A stretch of 64,000 bases of DNA from Macrosoma leucophasiata (GCA_036365455.1 JAWQUS010000011.1:3182001-3246000), one strand, 5' to 3'. Counted from the first letter of the stretch, positions 30,217 to 40,232 are shown. A program made the numbers and translations. The notes: generated by a model not told the origin, from the sequence alone.

Positions 30217-30498
30217 TTTTTTTATGTAATGATGTTGGCAAGCAAGCATGCATTTCACATTGATGTTACGTAATGACTGAGGCCTATATACACTTACAAG
30301 ACCAGAGGTAAAAATACGTTGCCTCTCCTGAGACCTTACTTATTTTGTCTCTGTGGTAGTTATTACGGGGTCATGCATTACCATCTAACCGGGACACGAT
30401 AATGCTGAACACTACCATTTAGCGGCAGATAAATTAGGTAATACAGCGGTGCCTATGCCTTCGAGCTCCTACACTGGTAACCTACCTCTACCACCAGT
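30217..30498 (-). mobile_element. Family A2 retroposon, near full length
   Basis: Antisense, T run to CTACCACCAGT, with the A2-specific 'GGTAGTTATTACGGGGTC' and 'GAGCTCCTACACTGG'. A useful reference for the A2 consensus. Confidence 0.85.
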
Positions 30499-30557
30499 GA
30501 GAGTTTAAATACATTGTAAGTTCTATTTTGCATAACTACATCCAATTTTCGTATGGC

Positions 30558-30650
30558 CAATAAACTTCATTTGAATTTTAAAGACGGCAGCTGCCGAATG
30601 AATTATTTATAGAGTTCGATCATCTATAAATATTAGATTTGTAAAACTGC
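30558..30650 (+). repeat. Segmental repeat, copy 1
   Basis: 'GGCCAATAAACTTCATTTGA' to 'GAGTTCGATCATCTATAAAT' recurs at 33108-33200. Confidence 0.7.
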
Positions 30651-31107
30651 AGACAAACTGAACAATCCTCTTTCAAATTGGATAGCTTTTGAGTGATATT
30701 AGTTGGTTTAAGATGAAAAGAAAAAGATTTTTCGCGGGTATGTTTATTGAAAAAAAAATGAATTGAAAATAATTAATTGACACTGATTGGAGACACAGTG
30801 CATACAGACAGACATTAATTAAATAAGGGTTAAAGACACTTACTTAAAACCTAGAAAAAAAAACAGGACATACAAGATGTACATGAGACTTAAAACTACC
30901 CATAACACACCCTAATAAACTGTGTCTCTCGTACCAAAAAGGTTCGAATTCAGCTTTGTGTTAGGCCGGAGCCTGACGCTGGTTTTCAACTCGACGTTTT
31001 TATTGACCCGTTTGCCTGTAAATGTTTAAGGTTTTTTCGTCCGCGTGAATTTTTTAACAATAAAGACATGACTTCGATACAAATTTTCGTGGCCTTATAA
31101 ACCCTTC

Positions 31108-31230
31108 CATTATCATCGTTATCACTCCAGCCAAAAGACATCCACTGCTGAACAAAGCCTTGCCCAAAGATGCCCACAACAGTATTGTGCGTCATTAGGG
31201 AAGAATATGCCATAATCGCCACCCTTAGGG
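31108..31230 (-). repeat. LINE 3'-end fragment (RTE-like)
   Basis: The antisense frame contains 'GFVQQWMSFGWSDNDDN', equivalent to the 'AYVQQWTSYGYYDDD' end at 29341, followed by the non-coding 'CTAAGGGTGGCGATTATGGC' segment shared with 35545-35810. Confidence 0.6.
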
Positions 31231-31538
31231 CTCCAACTCACCAGGACGCCATGGTGACGTCCCTCGTTACGTATCCAAGCAGCTAGTATTGAAATACATG
31301 ATATCTAACTCATATGGCCATCGAGTGGCAACGTCTTCACACCTTACAAACTGCTTGGATACATAGCCGGCAACGTGGCCATGGCATCCTAGTGAGTTAG
31401 CTATATCCTAGTGGGCCCTTAGCAGGTGGATTGGCGACTGTTAGTGTCCTGCTGGGACTTTTGAAAGAAAAGACTGTGGACTGTAGATTACTGGTTTACT
31501 GAATCGAATATTACAAAGTTAATACAACACGCGATTGA

Positions 31539-31681
31539 TTGAGGTGCAACAATATGGAGGAGTGCAGGACGTGCGTCCGTCCGAGATTCCGTCGCCCTAC
31601 GCGGTCGCGACGGAAGAGAGAGTGCTGCGGTGTTGCTCGTTGCTCGACGCTCGGCTCTGTACGCTGCGATCGGGTGACCTC
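31539..31681. other. GC-rich patch, unrecognised
   Basis: CpG-rich 140 bp ('CCGTCGCCCTACGCGGTCGC') ending abruptly at a truncated family A copy. A basic 100-codon frame has no known motif. Confidence 0.3.
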
Positions 31682-32058
31682 TCTCCTGAGGCCTAAGGTA
31701 TTATGCCTCTGTGCCGGAAATTACAGGGCCATACTGTTAGAAATGGAACGCAATTTAATTAGTTTTCTTTTGTTCTTTTGCCACTTCATACGTTGCCAAC
31801 ACTCTCTTCGCTTACCGATCTCATGTGCCGTGCGTGTATAAGAATTGTTCTTATAATTAAAACTAATAATCACAATATAAGTACGCCCCTTTTATTTGCA
31901 AAATCCTACACATACATTACCACCTGAGCGGAACACGATAGTGCTGAACACTACCATTTATCGGCAAGTATATTAAAAAATGAAATGTCTACTGTCTAAT
32001 CTAATGTCTAGGTGGTGCCTACGCCCGCGAGCTCCGTCACTGGAGCTCTACCATCAGT
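31682..32058 (-). mobile_element. Family A retroposon interrupted by a solo LTR
   Basis: Antisense parts 31682-31734 and 31911-32058 join to a continuous family A 5' portion once the 176-bp insert and one CATAC are removed. A further 30-bp disruption ('AAAAAATGAAATGTCTACTG') lies near 31976. Confidence 0.85.
31735..31910. mobile_element. Putative solo LTR with 5-bp target duplication
   Basis: The 176-bp insert begins TGTTAG and ends CCTACA (TG..CA, the canonical LTR edges) and is flanked by CATAC at 31730-31734 and 31911-31915. It contains 'GTGTATAAGAATTG' as a possible TATA region and an A/T-rich polyadenylation-like stretch. No internal retrotransposon genes, as after LTR-LTR recombination. 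Superfamily not determinable. Confidence 0.8.
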
Positions 32059-32082
32059 AAAAATGCACAAAATATGTATTTG

Positions 32083-32297
32083 TTTGTTTTATGTCATAAT
32101 AGTGGCAAACAAACATGCAGTTCACATTGATGTTAAGTGATGACTTCAGCCTATAGACACCCACACAATGACCAGACGTTAAAATGCAGATGCGTTGCCA
32201 CTCCTGAGGCTTAAGGTGTTATGCCTCTGTCCCGGAAATTACAGAGCCGTACATTACCACCTGACCGGAACACGATAGTGCTGAACACTACCATTTT
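32083..32297 (-). repeat. Family A, head missing
   Basis: Antisense, from the T-rich tail to 'GAACACTACCATTTTATTTG'. The last ~90 bp (head) is absent. Confidence 0.8.
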
Positions 32298-32439
32298 ATT
32301 TGTAGGTATTGGGACTACTTAAGCCGCCACTGTTTCGCCACTAAAAGTAAATAAAGCTTCTATGCAATAGAGACATAAAGTACGAGTATGTTCATTCATT
32401 AGAACTACAATAATATCGAATGAAGCTCATGCCCCGCGT

Positions 32440-32780
32440 CTGGTGTAGATCGGAAGCGATTTACTCGGTTAAGTCATACGGGCGCGGTCGGGTGTGTGAT
32501 GGCTAACCGCTAGTGGCAAATTAAAATGCGCGTTGCGTCCGTGCTTCGGAGGGCACGTTAAGCCGTCGGTCTCGGTTGCTATCGATAGAAGGCAGTCGTT
32601 AAACCTTGTCGGAGGCCTAATGGGCGGTTTGAAAACTTCCGACAGCGGGTTGGCCACTAACTCTTATCTCCACCAACCCGCATCGGAGCAGAGTGGTGGA
32701 GAAAGCTCCAGGCCTCCTTCCAAAAAGGGGAGAGACTCGTACCCAGCAGTGAAATGTATCATGGGTTGCCATTATTATTA
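32440..32780 (+). repeat. LINE 3' UTR with ATT tail (RTE-like)
   Basis: 'CGTGCTTCGGAGGGCACGTT', 'AAGCCGTCGGTCTCGGTTGC', 'GACAGCGGGTTGGCCACTAA' and the 'AGCTCCAGGCCTCC' to 'CCCAGCAGTG' end with (ATT)n at 32772-32783 are the 3' UTR pattern I associate with lepidopteran RTE-type LINEs. A second copy is at 55330-55660. No coding part. Confidence 0.7.
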
Positions 32781-32784
32781 TTAT

Positions 32785-33060
32785 GATATCATCATCATTT
32801 CAGCCGAAAGAAGTCCACTGCTGGATCAAAGTCTCCCCTAAAGCGCTATGCCATAATTGCCACGCTTGGCATGTGGCAGTGGCAGTAGTTTTATCGCAGG
32901 ACGGTGCTGCCCATCTTGCGTTATTGCACTTACTACCGCCCCATTGGAATGGTTTGACCGCCATTGTTCGGTTAACTGACTCTGACTGCACTAGTAGAAG
33001 AATTCTCTTCCAGTAGCAGAAAAATCTTCGGCTAGTGGGCGGTGGAGCCATCACGTCCGG
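32785..33060 (-). repeat. LINE 3'-end fragment (RTE-like), inverted to its neighbour
   Basis: Starts with (ATC)n 'ATCATCATTTCAGCCGAAAG', the antisense LINE end, and continues 'CATAATTGCCACGCTTGGCA' to 'GTAGAAGAATTCTCTTCC'. It joins the ATT tail of 32440-32780 tail to tail. Reverse-complement copy at 35545-35810. Confidence 0.65.
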
Positions 33061-33107
33061 GCGCCACCTACACTAAAATGACATAGTATTTATAAGCTTC
33101 AAATTGT

Positions 33108-33200
33108 CTCGTTAATTCTGTTATTTGGCCAATAAACTTGATTTGCATTTTAAAGACGCCAGCGACTGAATTATTTATGTAGTTCGATCATTTATGAATA
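33108..33200 (+). repeat. Segmental repeat, copy 2
   Basis: Matches 30558-30650 ('TTGGCCAATAAACTTGATTT', 'AGTTCGATCATTTATGAATA'). 2.55 kb separates the copies. Confidence 0.7.
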
Positions 33201-33237
33201 CTACACAAATATGGTATATTTTACTGGATTGTATGTA

Positions 33238-33487
33238 GGTCGCAGGCGTAGGCACCACCGCATTACTTAATATACTTGCCGCTAAATGGTAGTGTTCAGC
33301 ACTATCGTGTTCCGGTCAGGTGGTAATGTACGGCCCTGTAATTTCCCGCACAGAGACATAACACCTAATGCCTCAGGAGTGGCAGCGTATCTGCATTTTG
33401 ACCTCTGGTCATTGTGTGGGTGGTCTATAGGCTGCAGTCATCACTTAACATCAATGTGAACTGCATGCTTGTTTGCCACTTACATAA
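33238..33487 (+). mobile_element. Family A retroposon, 5'-truncated
   Basis: Begins inside the head at 'GTCGCAGGCGTAGGC' and ends 'CACTTACATAATATATATA', with almost no A tail. Carries the variant 'CACCTAATGCCTCAGG' shared with 63142-63422. Confidence 0.85.
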
Positions 33488-33505
33488 TATATATATCGTG
33501 TACAA

Positions 33506-33562
33506 AATGTAACTTCACACCTATATTCCTTGAAGGAGTAGGTAAATATAGGCATTCAAGAT
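33506..33562 (-). repeat. SINE T tail fragment
   Basis: 'TGTAACTTCACACCTATATT' to 'GGCATTCAAGATCATA' is the antisense 3' end of SINE T. Confidence 0.55.
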
Positions 33563-33566
33563 CATA

Positions 33567-33800
33567 TATTTTATGTTATGAAGATTCCAAACAAGCATGC
33601 AGTTTACATTGATGTTAAGTGATGACTGCAGCGTATAGGAACCCACACAATGACCAGAGGTCAAAATGCAGCTACGCAGCTGCAGATACGCTGCCACTCC
33701 TGAGGCATTAGGTATTATGTCTCTGTGCGGGAAATTACAGGGCCGTACATCACCAGCTGACCGGAACACGATAGTGCTGAACACTACCATTTAGCGGCAA
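33567..33800 (-). repeat. Family A, head missing, fused to A2
   Basis: Antisense A copy up to 'CCATTTAGCGGCAA', where a second element begins. 'GCAGCTACGCAGCTGCAG' shows a small local duplication. Confidence 0.8.
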
Positions 33801-34003
33801 ACAAAGACCAGAGGTCAATATGCAGATGCGTTAGTGCGGCATGGCAACACCTGAGATCCTAGTTGTTGTCTCTCTGTTAAAGTTATAACGGGGTCATACA
33901 TTGCCATCTAAACAGGACACGATAGTGCCGAAGACTACCATTTGGCGGCAGATAACAACGGTAATGCGGTGGTACCTACGCCCTCGAGCTCCTACACTGG
34001 AAT
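33801..34003 (-). repeat. Family A2, tail missing
   Basis: Antisense A2 copy from 'ACAAAGACCAGAGGTCAA' to 'GAGCTCCTACACTGGA'. It fuses directly with the A copy, in the same orientation, to make a chimera. Confidence 0.75.
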
Positions 34004-34055
34004 GCCCGTAAAACCAAATAAGTTCTTCAGGGCTGGCAGCGCTTCGGCAATTCTA

Positions 34056-34219
34056 ACCCCCTTATTCATAAACGTATTTTTTTTAGCTAAAAAAAAAGCT
34101 AAAGTGTTGCTAATTTCTCCTTTGTCTTTTTCTATCCCGCACATTTGACAATGCAACTGACAAAGACAAAGCATTCTATAGCTAAAACGTATCTAATGTA
34201 CGCTTATGAATAAGGGGGT
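34056..34219. mobile_element. Inverted-repeat element M4 (MITE), copy 1
   Basis: Ends ACCCCCTTATTCATAAACGT and ACGCTTATGAATAAGGGGGT are inverted with one mismatch over 21 bp. A second copy at 41330-41476 shares the interior 'TCTCCTTTGTCTTTTTCTAT' and 'GACAATGCAACTGACAAAG'. This copy has an 'AGCTAAAAAAAAAGCT' hairpin extra. Confidence 0.82.
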
Positions 34220-34420
34220 AAATATCCATAGGCGATAATGATCGATTACCGTCAAATAGCACGCCTGCTTGTCTGCTAACATTATAGAGCAACACGGGCC
34301 ACCGGCCGCGGCGGACCGTAGACGCGTAGCCATATGCAGGCTTTCCCCTCTGTCAAAGTACAAGACCAATGGTCACCCAGATTTTAAAATGTGTGCGTGA
34401 AATTGTTTATGTATTTTATT

Positions 34421-34708
34421 TTTAAAGAAAAATGGAAAGAAAAATTTGACTTCAGGCGAGACTCGAACTCGCGACCTACTGGGAATCTAGTCCAGCCGCT
34501 CTTCCAATTGAGCTACTGAAGCCCTGCCCGATTTGTCAAATCTTTCCTTCACATCTATTGCATTGCTTTATGGTAGCAGTAGCGCCATCTATTACCAACT
34601 ATGCTAGTTAGGCAACCGATATCACCTGAAGTCAAATTTTTCTTTCCATTTTTCTTTAAAAATAAAATATATTTCACAAGCATGTGTTAATGCGAAATAA
34701 TATAAAAC
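34421..34708 (-). mobile_element. tRNA-like inverted element Y, nested in M5
   Basis: The left part has the tail in antisense plus a complete tRNA-like unit (34449-34521). Then comes a ~105-bp core ('TTTGTCAAATCTTTCCTTCA', 'GGTAGCAGTAGCGCCATCTA'), then a forward tail from 'CCTGAAGTCAAATTTTTC' to 'AATAATATAAAAC'. The tail sequence at both ends makes ~44-bp inverted ends. AATTGTTTATGTATTTTATT flanks it at 34401-34420 and 34709-34728, and M5 copy 2 has the site once (46682-46701, 'AATTGTTTATGTATTCTGTT'). Confidence 0.85.
34449..34521 (-). tRNA. tRNA-like sequence inside Y, probably pseudo
   Basis: Same cloverleaf as 28364-28436 and 54621-54694, with intact box A and box B and the 9-nt anticodon loop. 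The acceptor stem here is slightly altered by GC in the first bases (CTGAAGC). Likely a mobile tRNA-derived head, not a decoding tRNA. Confidence 0.5.
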
Positions 34709-35237
34709 AATTGTTTATGTATTTTATTAAAGTTAAGCTCCGAGTTTTGTAGTAATAGACGATTTTTGTAGTGCGTGTGTCACACGCATTTTCTCCCGTA
34801 AAAAATGACCGACTGTTTTGCATCGGTAATAAACGCTGTGGCTACTCCCCTCCGGTCCGCCGAAACCGGTGGGCCGAGTTGCTCTATGTCTGCCAACATT
34901 GAAATAAAATATGAATAGTTAATGCAATGACATTCACGATTCCTCGACCACTATACAAAATCAACTAAAAAGATTGATGCTTAACATCGACGACACAACA
35001 CAGTGATACTTAATAATCACAGCAAATCATATACGTCTATGAAAAAAGGCCTCTTCCTAAAGCAGAACATAATAAGCAAAGAGAGTTATTTTGAGGCAGA
35101 TAAATTGATAACGTGCCCGGCTTTGAACACACTAGAGTAAATAATAATAACAGGCAACCTATGAAATGGGGAATCGAGAAATTTGTAAATAATTAATTAT
35201 TTCCATCCATTGTAATAACTACTTTATTCATTAATCA

Positions 35238-35522
35238 ACTGGTGGTAGAGCTCCAGTGATGGAGATCGCGGGCGTAAGCACCACCGCATTACCTAATATA
35301 CCTGCTCCTAAATGGTAGTGTTCAGCACTATCGTGTTCCGGTCAGGTGGTAATGTACGGCCCTGTAATTTCCGGCACAGAGGCATAACACCTTAGGCCTC
35401 AGGAGTGATAACGCATCTGCATTTTGACCTTGGTCTTTGTGTAGGTGTCTATAGGCTGTAGTCATCACTTCACATCAATGTGAACTGCATGGTTGTTTGC
35501 CACATCCAATACATAAAAAAAA
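35238..35522 (+). mobile_element. Family A retroposon, full length
   Basis: Complete copy, A tail at 35515-35522. AATCA lies on both sides (35234-35238 and 35521-35525), a weak candidate target duplication because it overlaps the A tail. Confidence 0.88.
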
Positions 35523-35544
35523 TCATGGCATCGGGACGTGACGA

Positions 35545-35810
35545 CCCCACCGCCCACTAGCGGAAGAATTTTATTCTACTGGAGGAGAATTCTTCCACTA
35601 GTGCAGTCAGTCATGGCGGTCAAACCATACCAATGGGACGGTAGTAAGTAGAATAACGTAAGATGGGCAGCAGCGTTCTGCGATGAAATCACCGCAACTG
35701 CGATCGCCAATGCGTTTGCCAAGCGTGGCGATTATGGCATATCCCCCTCTTATGGGAAGCTTTGGTCCAGCAGAGGATATATCTCGGCTGATCTGATGAC
35801 ATTATAATGG
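35545..35810 (+). repeat. LINE 3'-end fragment (RTE-like)
   Basis: Reverse-complement homologue of 32785-33060: 'CACTAGTGCAGTCAGTCATG', 'CAAACCATACCAATGGGAC', 'CCAAGCGTGGCGATTATGGC', ending 'GGTCCAGCAGAGGAT'. Confidence 0.6.
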
Positions 35811-35934
35811 TTTCGATTCTGTGTAATATATTTTGTGATCTTAATTATCATGAGAGGTTATTCACTACAGGTAGTTTATAAAAATGCGATGTTAAAGTAC
35901 TCCCCTGGAGCCTAATTATCTATATACTCGTATA

Positions 35935-36179
35935 TATAAATCAATTGCTGTTCGTTAGTCTCGCTAAAACTCGAGAACGGCTGGACCGATTTGGCAAATT
36001 TTGGCTTTGAAAGATTTTTGGAAGTCCAGGGAAGGTTTTAAAGGTGAGAAAATATGAATATATTGTAGGGAAATAGTAAAAATTACAATTTCATTTTTCC
36101 ACAAATAGTCCGTATATATCAAACCTTTGACACATTATTTCATTCTGAGGCAATACAAAGTTTGCCGGGACAGCTAGTA
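35935..36179 (+). mobile_element. Helitron-like non-autonomous repeat, intact copy
   Basis: From 'CGTATATATAAATCAATTGC' through 'GAGAACGGCTGGACCGATTT' to 'GCCGGGACAGCTAGTAT'. No inverted ends, CTAG-type 3' end. Serves as the reference for the split copies at 11590-12239 and 17484-18160. Confidence 0.5.
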
Positions 36180-36204
36180 TGAAATATACTATAAAGACCG
36201 TGCC

Positions 36205-36410
36205 AGTAAGTATCGATTTAAACAATATAAGATTAGAAGCTACTTATTTTGTTTACCGAAGTATTTTCCGCAGAAGATTTTTTTTCTCAAAAGCGAGCTC
36301 CGGGAAAGTGGGAATAAATCCATCATTCCCATAATCGATTGTGCTTTCGAGAGTGTATAATTTTAGCGAAAATGTATCCAGTGTTTAATATTTACATTAC
36401 ATGATGATGT
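36205..36410 (+). repeat. Segmental repeat, copy 1
   Basis: 'TCTCAAAAGCGAGCTCCGGG' to 'AATATTTACATTACATGATG' is repeated at 38280-38475 in the same orientation. No coding frame. Confidence 0.8.
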
Positions 36411-36445
36411 TGGAAATGCAATAAGCTTGTTGTAAGTGTGTTTTT

Positions 36446-36753
36446 AGTGGTGGTAGAGCTCCAGTGACGGAGCTCGCGGGCGTAGGCACCACCGCATTAC
36501 CTGATTTACTTGCCGCTAAATGGTAGTGTTCAGCACTATCGTGTTCCGGTCAGGTGGTAATGTACGGCCCTGTAATTTCCGGCACAGAGGCATAACACCT
36601 TAGGCCTCAGGAGTGGTAACGCATTTGCATTTTGACCTTGGTCTTTGTGTGGGTGTCTATAGACATGATATGATATGTATGGCTGCAGTCATCACTTAAC
36701 ATCAATGTGAACTCATGCTTGTCTGCCACTTCAATTACATAAAAAAAAAAAAA
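36446..36753 (+). mobile_element. Family A retroposon with a 17-bp insertion
   Basis: Complete copy. Between 'GTCTATAG' and 'GCTGCAGTC' it carries 'ACATGATATGATATGTATG', a partly self-repeating filler, and ends in an A run. Confidence 0.88.
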
Positions 36754-36765
36754 TAAGCATTTCCT

Positions 36766-37236
36766 TATAGTGCGAGATCCGAATCAAGACAAGATCGACC
36801 TTCACCTATTTGCCTACCGAATGAAACATTTCGTTTAGTCTGCCCATATTGCCCATCAAAATATTTTCATAGCTATTAGTTACAAGCATTAATTAAAAAA
36901 ATATTTTTTAACCTATCAAATGTGTTACTAAAAGTTTGAAGCTCCATTTTATACCTAAGTTTATTTTATTTTAAAGAAAAATGCAAAGATAAATTTGACT
37001 TCAGGCGAGACTCTAAGTTTACTTACCTGTTTTTACTTGCTTAATTTCAAACACATTTGATTCGTTAATAAATGGGTAAAACTTGCTAAAAAAATTGTTT
37101 TATTAATGATAGCTATAAACATATTTAAAGCAATACATGCAAGACGTATTTGTTTATGTATGAAATGTGATTAAAAAGTATTTCATTCGGTAAACAGATA
37201 GATGAAGGTCGATCTAGATGCGGATCTTAGACTATT
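36766..37236. mobile_element. Inverted-repeat element M6, copy 1
   Basis: About 60-bp inverted ends containing 'GATCGACCTTCACCTATTTG' and 'CTACCGAATGAAACA'. 471 bp, no ORF. Holds a fragment of the Y element at 36963-37015. Shares ends and part of the interior with 40233-40600. Confidence 0.75.
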
Positions 37237-37439
37237 ATGCTAAGAATTACTTTGAGTACGTTGAAAAGTATCTATCTAGTTAGATAATAGCAGGGAAACA
37301 AGGGATAGATAGACCCCAGAAAAATGCTTATCAAACTCGTTGATTTTTATGTGACTACATCAGAGAGAAACGGCAACAAATTTTGCAGAATATGTAAGAT
37401 AAGGTTTTTCTCTTGTAAGACAGAATATCAAAGTGATGA

Positions 37440-37668
37440 AATATTGCAGCCTACAGACATCCACACAAGTGATATGTTTCTGATAGTAATTACTGGTATG
37501 GTCCCGTAATAAAAATCACAGAGGCATGTCATGACACCTTAGGTCTCAGGGGTGGCAACGCATCTATATTTTGACCGCTGGTTTTATGCAGATGTCTATA
37601 GACTGCAGTCATCACTTAACATCAATGTGAGCTGCACGCTTTTTTTACCACCTTCCTTACATAAAACA
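37440..37668 (+). repeat. Family A2 fragments in inverted arrangement
   Basis: 37444-37470 is an antisense scrap ('GCAGCCTACAGACATCCACA'). 37485-37668 is a plus-strand 3' half with A2 features ending 'TTACATAAAAC'. Confidence 0.65.
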
Positions 37669-38190
37669 AAACGAGGGCGGCCCAGCACCGTTCGTGGTAG
37701 AAATCTTTGGGGGAGGCTTTAGCGCTCTTGCACACGACGCCGCCAACGCGCCGCCACCGCGCCGCCACCGCGCCACCACCGCGCCACCACCGCGCCGCTG
37801 CCGCGCCACAACGCTGTAGATACACGCCGCGCAGAGCCCGCTACCGCGCTGCCGCAGCGCCGCCATCGCGCGCTTTCCCCTCCCTGTCCGTTTGACTCAG
37901 CTGTTCCATTGCCAGCCACATACGAAAGTTAGAAGTTAAAAAGTTACGCACTTGCACCTTCGTATCATCAAGCGAACAGGGAGGGGAAGTTGCACGGAGG
38001 CACGGTGGCGGCACAGTGACGGGCCTTGGGCGGCGCGTGTCTATAGCGCAACGGCGTGGTGACAAACCTTGCGCGGCGCGTGTTTGTACCGCCACGGCGC
38101 GGCGGCGGTGCGTTGACGGCGCGGCGGCGGCGCAATGGCGGCGCGGTGACGGCTCCTGCACAGCGCTTAAACCAGCAGTAAATGTCTTTT
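37669..38190. other. GC-rich low-complexity island with inverted halves
   Basis: 37730-37875 is dominated by GCCGCCACC/GCGCCACCA triplet-type repeats and 37995-38165 by the complementary GGCGGCGCGGTGACGG type, so the two halves are roughly inverted around an AT-richer middle. Long frames are open on several strands simply because stop codons are rare in such sequence. Origin unknown. Confidence 0.6.
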
Positions 38191-38279
38191 GGCTGAAATA
38201 ATGAATTAATCTACTAAGCTTTAATCCCACTGGAGTCCTAATAATAAAAATAAGAGACCAAAATACATACAACACTATG

Positions 38280-38475
38280 TCAGTCAGTATCGATTAAATA
38301 TAAATTAGGCTATAAGGTACGTGTTTGAGAAAGTATTTTCCGCGGGAGAAAAGTTTTCTCAAAAGCGAGCTCCGGGAAGGTGGGAATAAATCCATCATTC
38401 TTACAATCGATTGTGCACTCGAGAGTGTATAATTTAAGCGAAAATGTATCTGTTTAATATTTACATGATGTTGGT
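38280..38475 (+). repeat. Segmental repeat, copy 2
   Basis: Matches 36205-36410 about 2.07 kb upstream ('GTATTTTCCGCGGGAGAA', 'GGTGGGAATAAATCCATCAT'). Confidence 0.8.
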
Positions 38476-38567
38476 GGAAATTCTTGTATCTTATGCTAAG
38501 ATGTTTGTGCTTTCAGTATAAAGAAAATTATATATCTCGCGACGTAATGGCAGGGAAACTACACATC

Positions 38568-38622
38568 TTTTTTATGTAATGGATGTGGCAAACAAGCATG
38601 CAGATCACATTGATATTAAGTC
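38568..38622 (-). repeat. Family A tail fragment, inverted to the next copy
   Basis: 'TTTTTTATGTAATGGATGTG' to 'CACATTGATATTAAGT', antisense 3' end only, 36 bp before a plus-strand copy. Confidence 0.75.
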
Positions 38623-38657
38623 CGTCATAAAAAAGGTATGAAACCAACTGCTCTCTT

Positions 38658-38929
38658 ACTGGTAGTAGAGCTCCAGCGACGGAGCCCGCGGGCGTAGACA
38701 CCACTTACTTGCCGCTAAATAGTAGTGTTCAGCACTATAGTGTTCCGGTCAGGTGGTATTGTACGGCCTTGTTAGTTCCGGCACAGAGGCATAACACCTT
38801 AGACCTCAGGAGTGGTAACGCATCCGCATTTTGACCTTGGTCTTTGTGTGGGTGTCTATAGGCTGCAGTCATCACTTAACATCGATGTGAACTGCATACT
38901 TATTTGCCACTTGCACAACATGAAAAAAG
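38658..38929 (+). mobile_element. Family A retroposon
   Basis: From ACTGGTAGTAGAGCTCC to 'CACAACATGAAAAAAG', missing the ~18 bp 'GCATTACCTAATAT' segment. Confidence 0.85.
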
Positions 38930-39250
38930 AACTGCATAGAAGTTAATTTATATTTAACTTAAAAGATGTTTTTTATAATAATTTATATTTAACTTAAAAT
39001 ATTTTTTTTATGATAAGCATTCGATTTCTCATAAAAACCCAAAAAGTAAGTGATACTGCGTAGCCTCCCAACGATAAAAGGGTTTATCCTTTATCATAAT
39101 ATAACCTTACACTTTATGATCTAATATTACGTTTTTTTTTTCCTTCAGACTTCCTAAGGTTTCATTGATCAATCTCGCGGCAATATTGCGAAGTAATGAC
39201 TTCACATTATTTGCTTTGAAATGGATGTATTCAGGGTTTGACTTGAATAT

Positions 39251-39534
39251 TTTTTTTTATGTAATGGAAGTGGCAAACAAGCATGCAGTTCGCATTGATG
39301 TTAAGTGATGACTGCAGCCTATAGACATTTACACAGAGACCAAGATCAAAATGCAGATTGTGTTACCACTCCTGAGGCCTAAGGTGTTATGCCTCTGTGC
39401 CGGGAATTACAGGGCCGTACATTACCACCTGACCGGAACACGATACTGCTGAACACTACCATTTAGCGGCTAGTAAATTAGGTAATGCGGTGGTGCCTAC
39501 GCCCGCGAGCTGCGTCCCTGGAGCTCAACCACCA
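39251..39534 (-). mobile_element. Family A retroposon with 8-bp target duplication
   Basis: Antisense full copy. TTGAATAT occurs exactly at both edges (39243-39250 and 39535-39542). This is the clearest target duplication among family A copies and fits retroposition. Confidence 0.88.
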
Positions 39535-39721
39535 TTGAATATGTCTTAAATTTGCTTTCATAATAGGAAACACAGAGATATCAACGTTAAAACTTTTTTA
39601 TAAATTAAAATAGATATTTGTTGATTGGTATATTTTCTAATATGATTTTCTGTATTTTGTTATTACAGACCTTTTTGTACTAGAATAATTTGATTTTGGA
39701 GTTGGTACAGTATCAAAGAAT

Positions 39722-39880
39722 AAATAATCCACATCGACCTTAGAAAGGAGTCTTCGGCTTATTTCGGGTCTGTAGAGCGATCTTTCGCGCCTTATCTGAC
39801 GTTTGTCGATCATTTTGATTAAGTTGTGACCACAGCGTTATACCTCTAAGGTTTTGACCAATACCGGACTACGGACGGAC
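39722..39880 (+). repeat. M7 element, partial copy
   Basis: 'CACATCGACCTTAGAAAGGA', 'TCTTCGGCTTATTTCGGGTC' and 'TTTTGACCAATACCGGACTA' match the left half of 53697-53948. Confidence 0.65.
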
Positions 39881-40108
39881 GGAAATGTTTTTTTTTTTTC
39901 GATTTTTTGTGTAAAACAAACGAATGTTTCACTCATATGATAAACAGAAGAATAGGCATTTTACCTCTGCGTGCATTGAAGTATACACGGAAACACACAC
40001 GATTTGCCTGTTACGTTTTGTTCTATATAACATTCGGTGAGCTTATTGACGTCCCCAGATACATTACCAAACCCCTACCCTCAGTTGTGACTGTGCTGTG
40101 ATGACCCC

Positions 40109-40162
40109 CATGACTGTCTCAGTAGTCTACCTTCTGGTAGGTAGAATACTGAGGCAGTCATG
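40109..40162. repeat. 24-bp hairpin
   Basis: CATGACTGTCTCAGTAGTCT.. and its inverted partner match at 22 of 24 positions around a 6-nt loop (TCTGGT). No downstream gene makes it a terminator. Confidence 0.8.
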
Positions 40163-40232
40163 TGCCATTTTCTCAAAAGTATTAGTATGTCATCAAAATG
40201 AGAAATCTGTCTTGATTTTGCAATATATCTTT

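Larger units (their letters stand above)
34284..34887. mobile_element. Inverted-repeat element M5, copy 1, carrying a Y element
   Basis: Ends ATAGAGCAACACGGGCCACC and, inverted, 'GGTGGGCCGAGTTGCTCTAT'. The flanks GTCTGCTAACATT and GTCTGCCAACATT match at 12 of 13 positions and may be a target duplication. Interior homologous to 46234-46860. The Y element (34421-34708) is inserted here and absent there. Confidence 0.75.

Noticed and set aside
37622..38275. Several arginine/alanine-rich ORFs on both strands
   Set aside because: They all come from GC-rich triplet repeats in which stop codons are rare.  No frame is preferred and no domain is visible.
40109..40162. Transcription terminator hairpin
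   Set aside because: No gene ends nearby and factor-independent hairpin termination is not expected in an insect nuclear genome.
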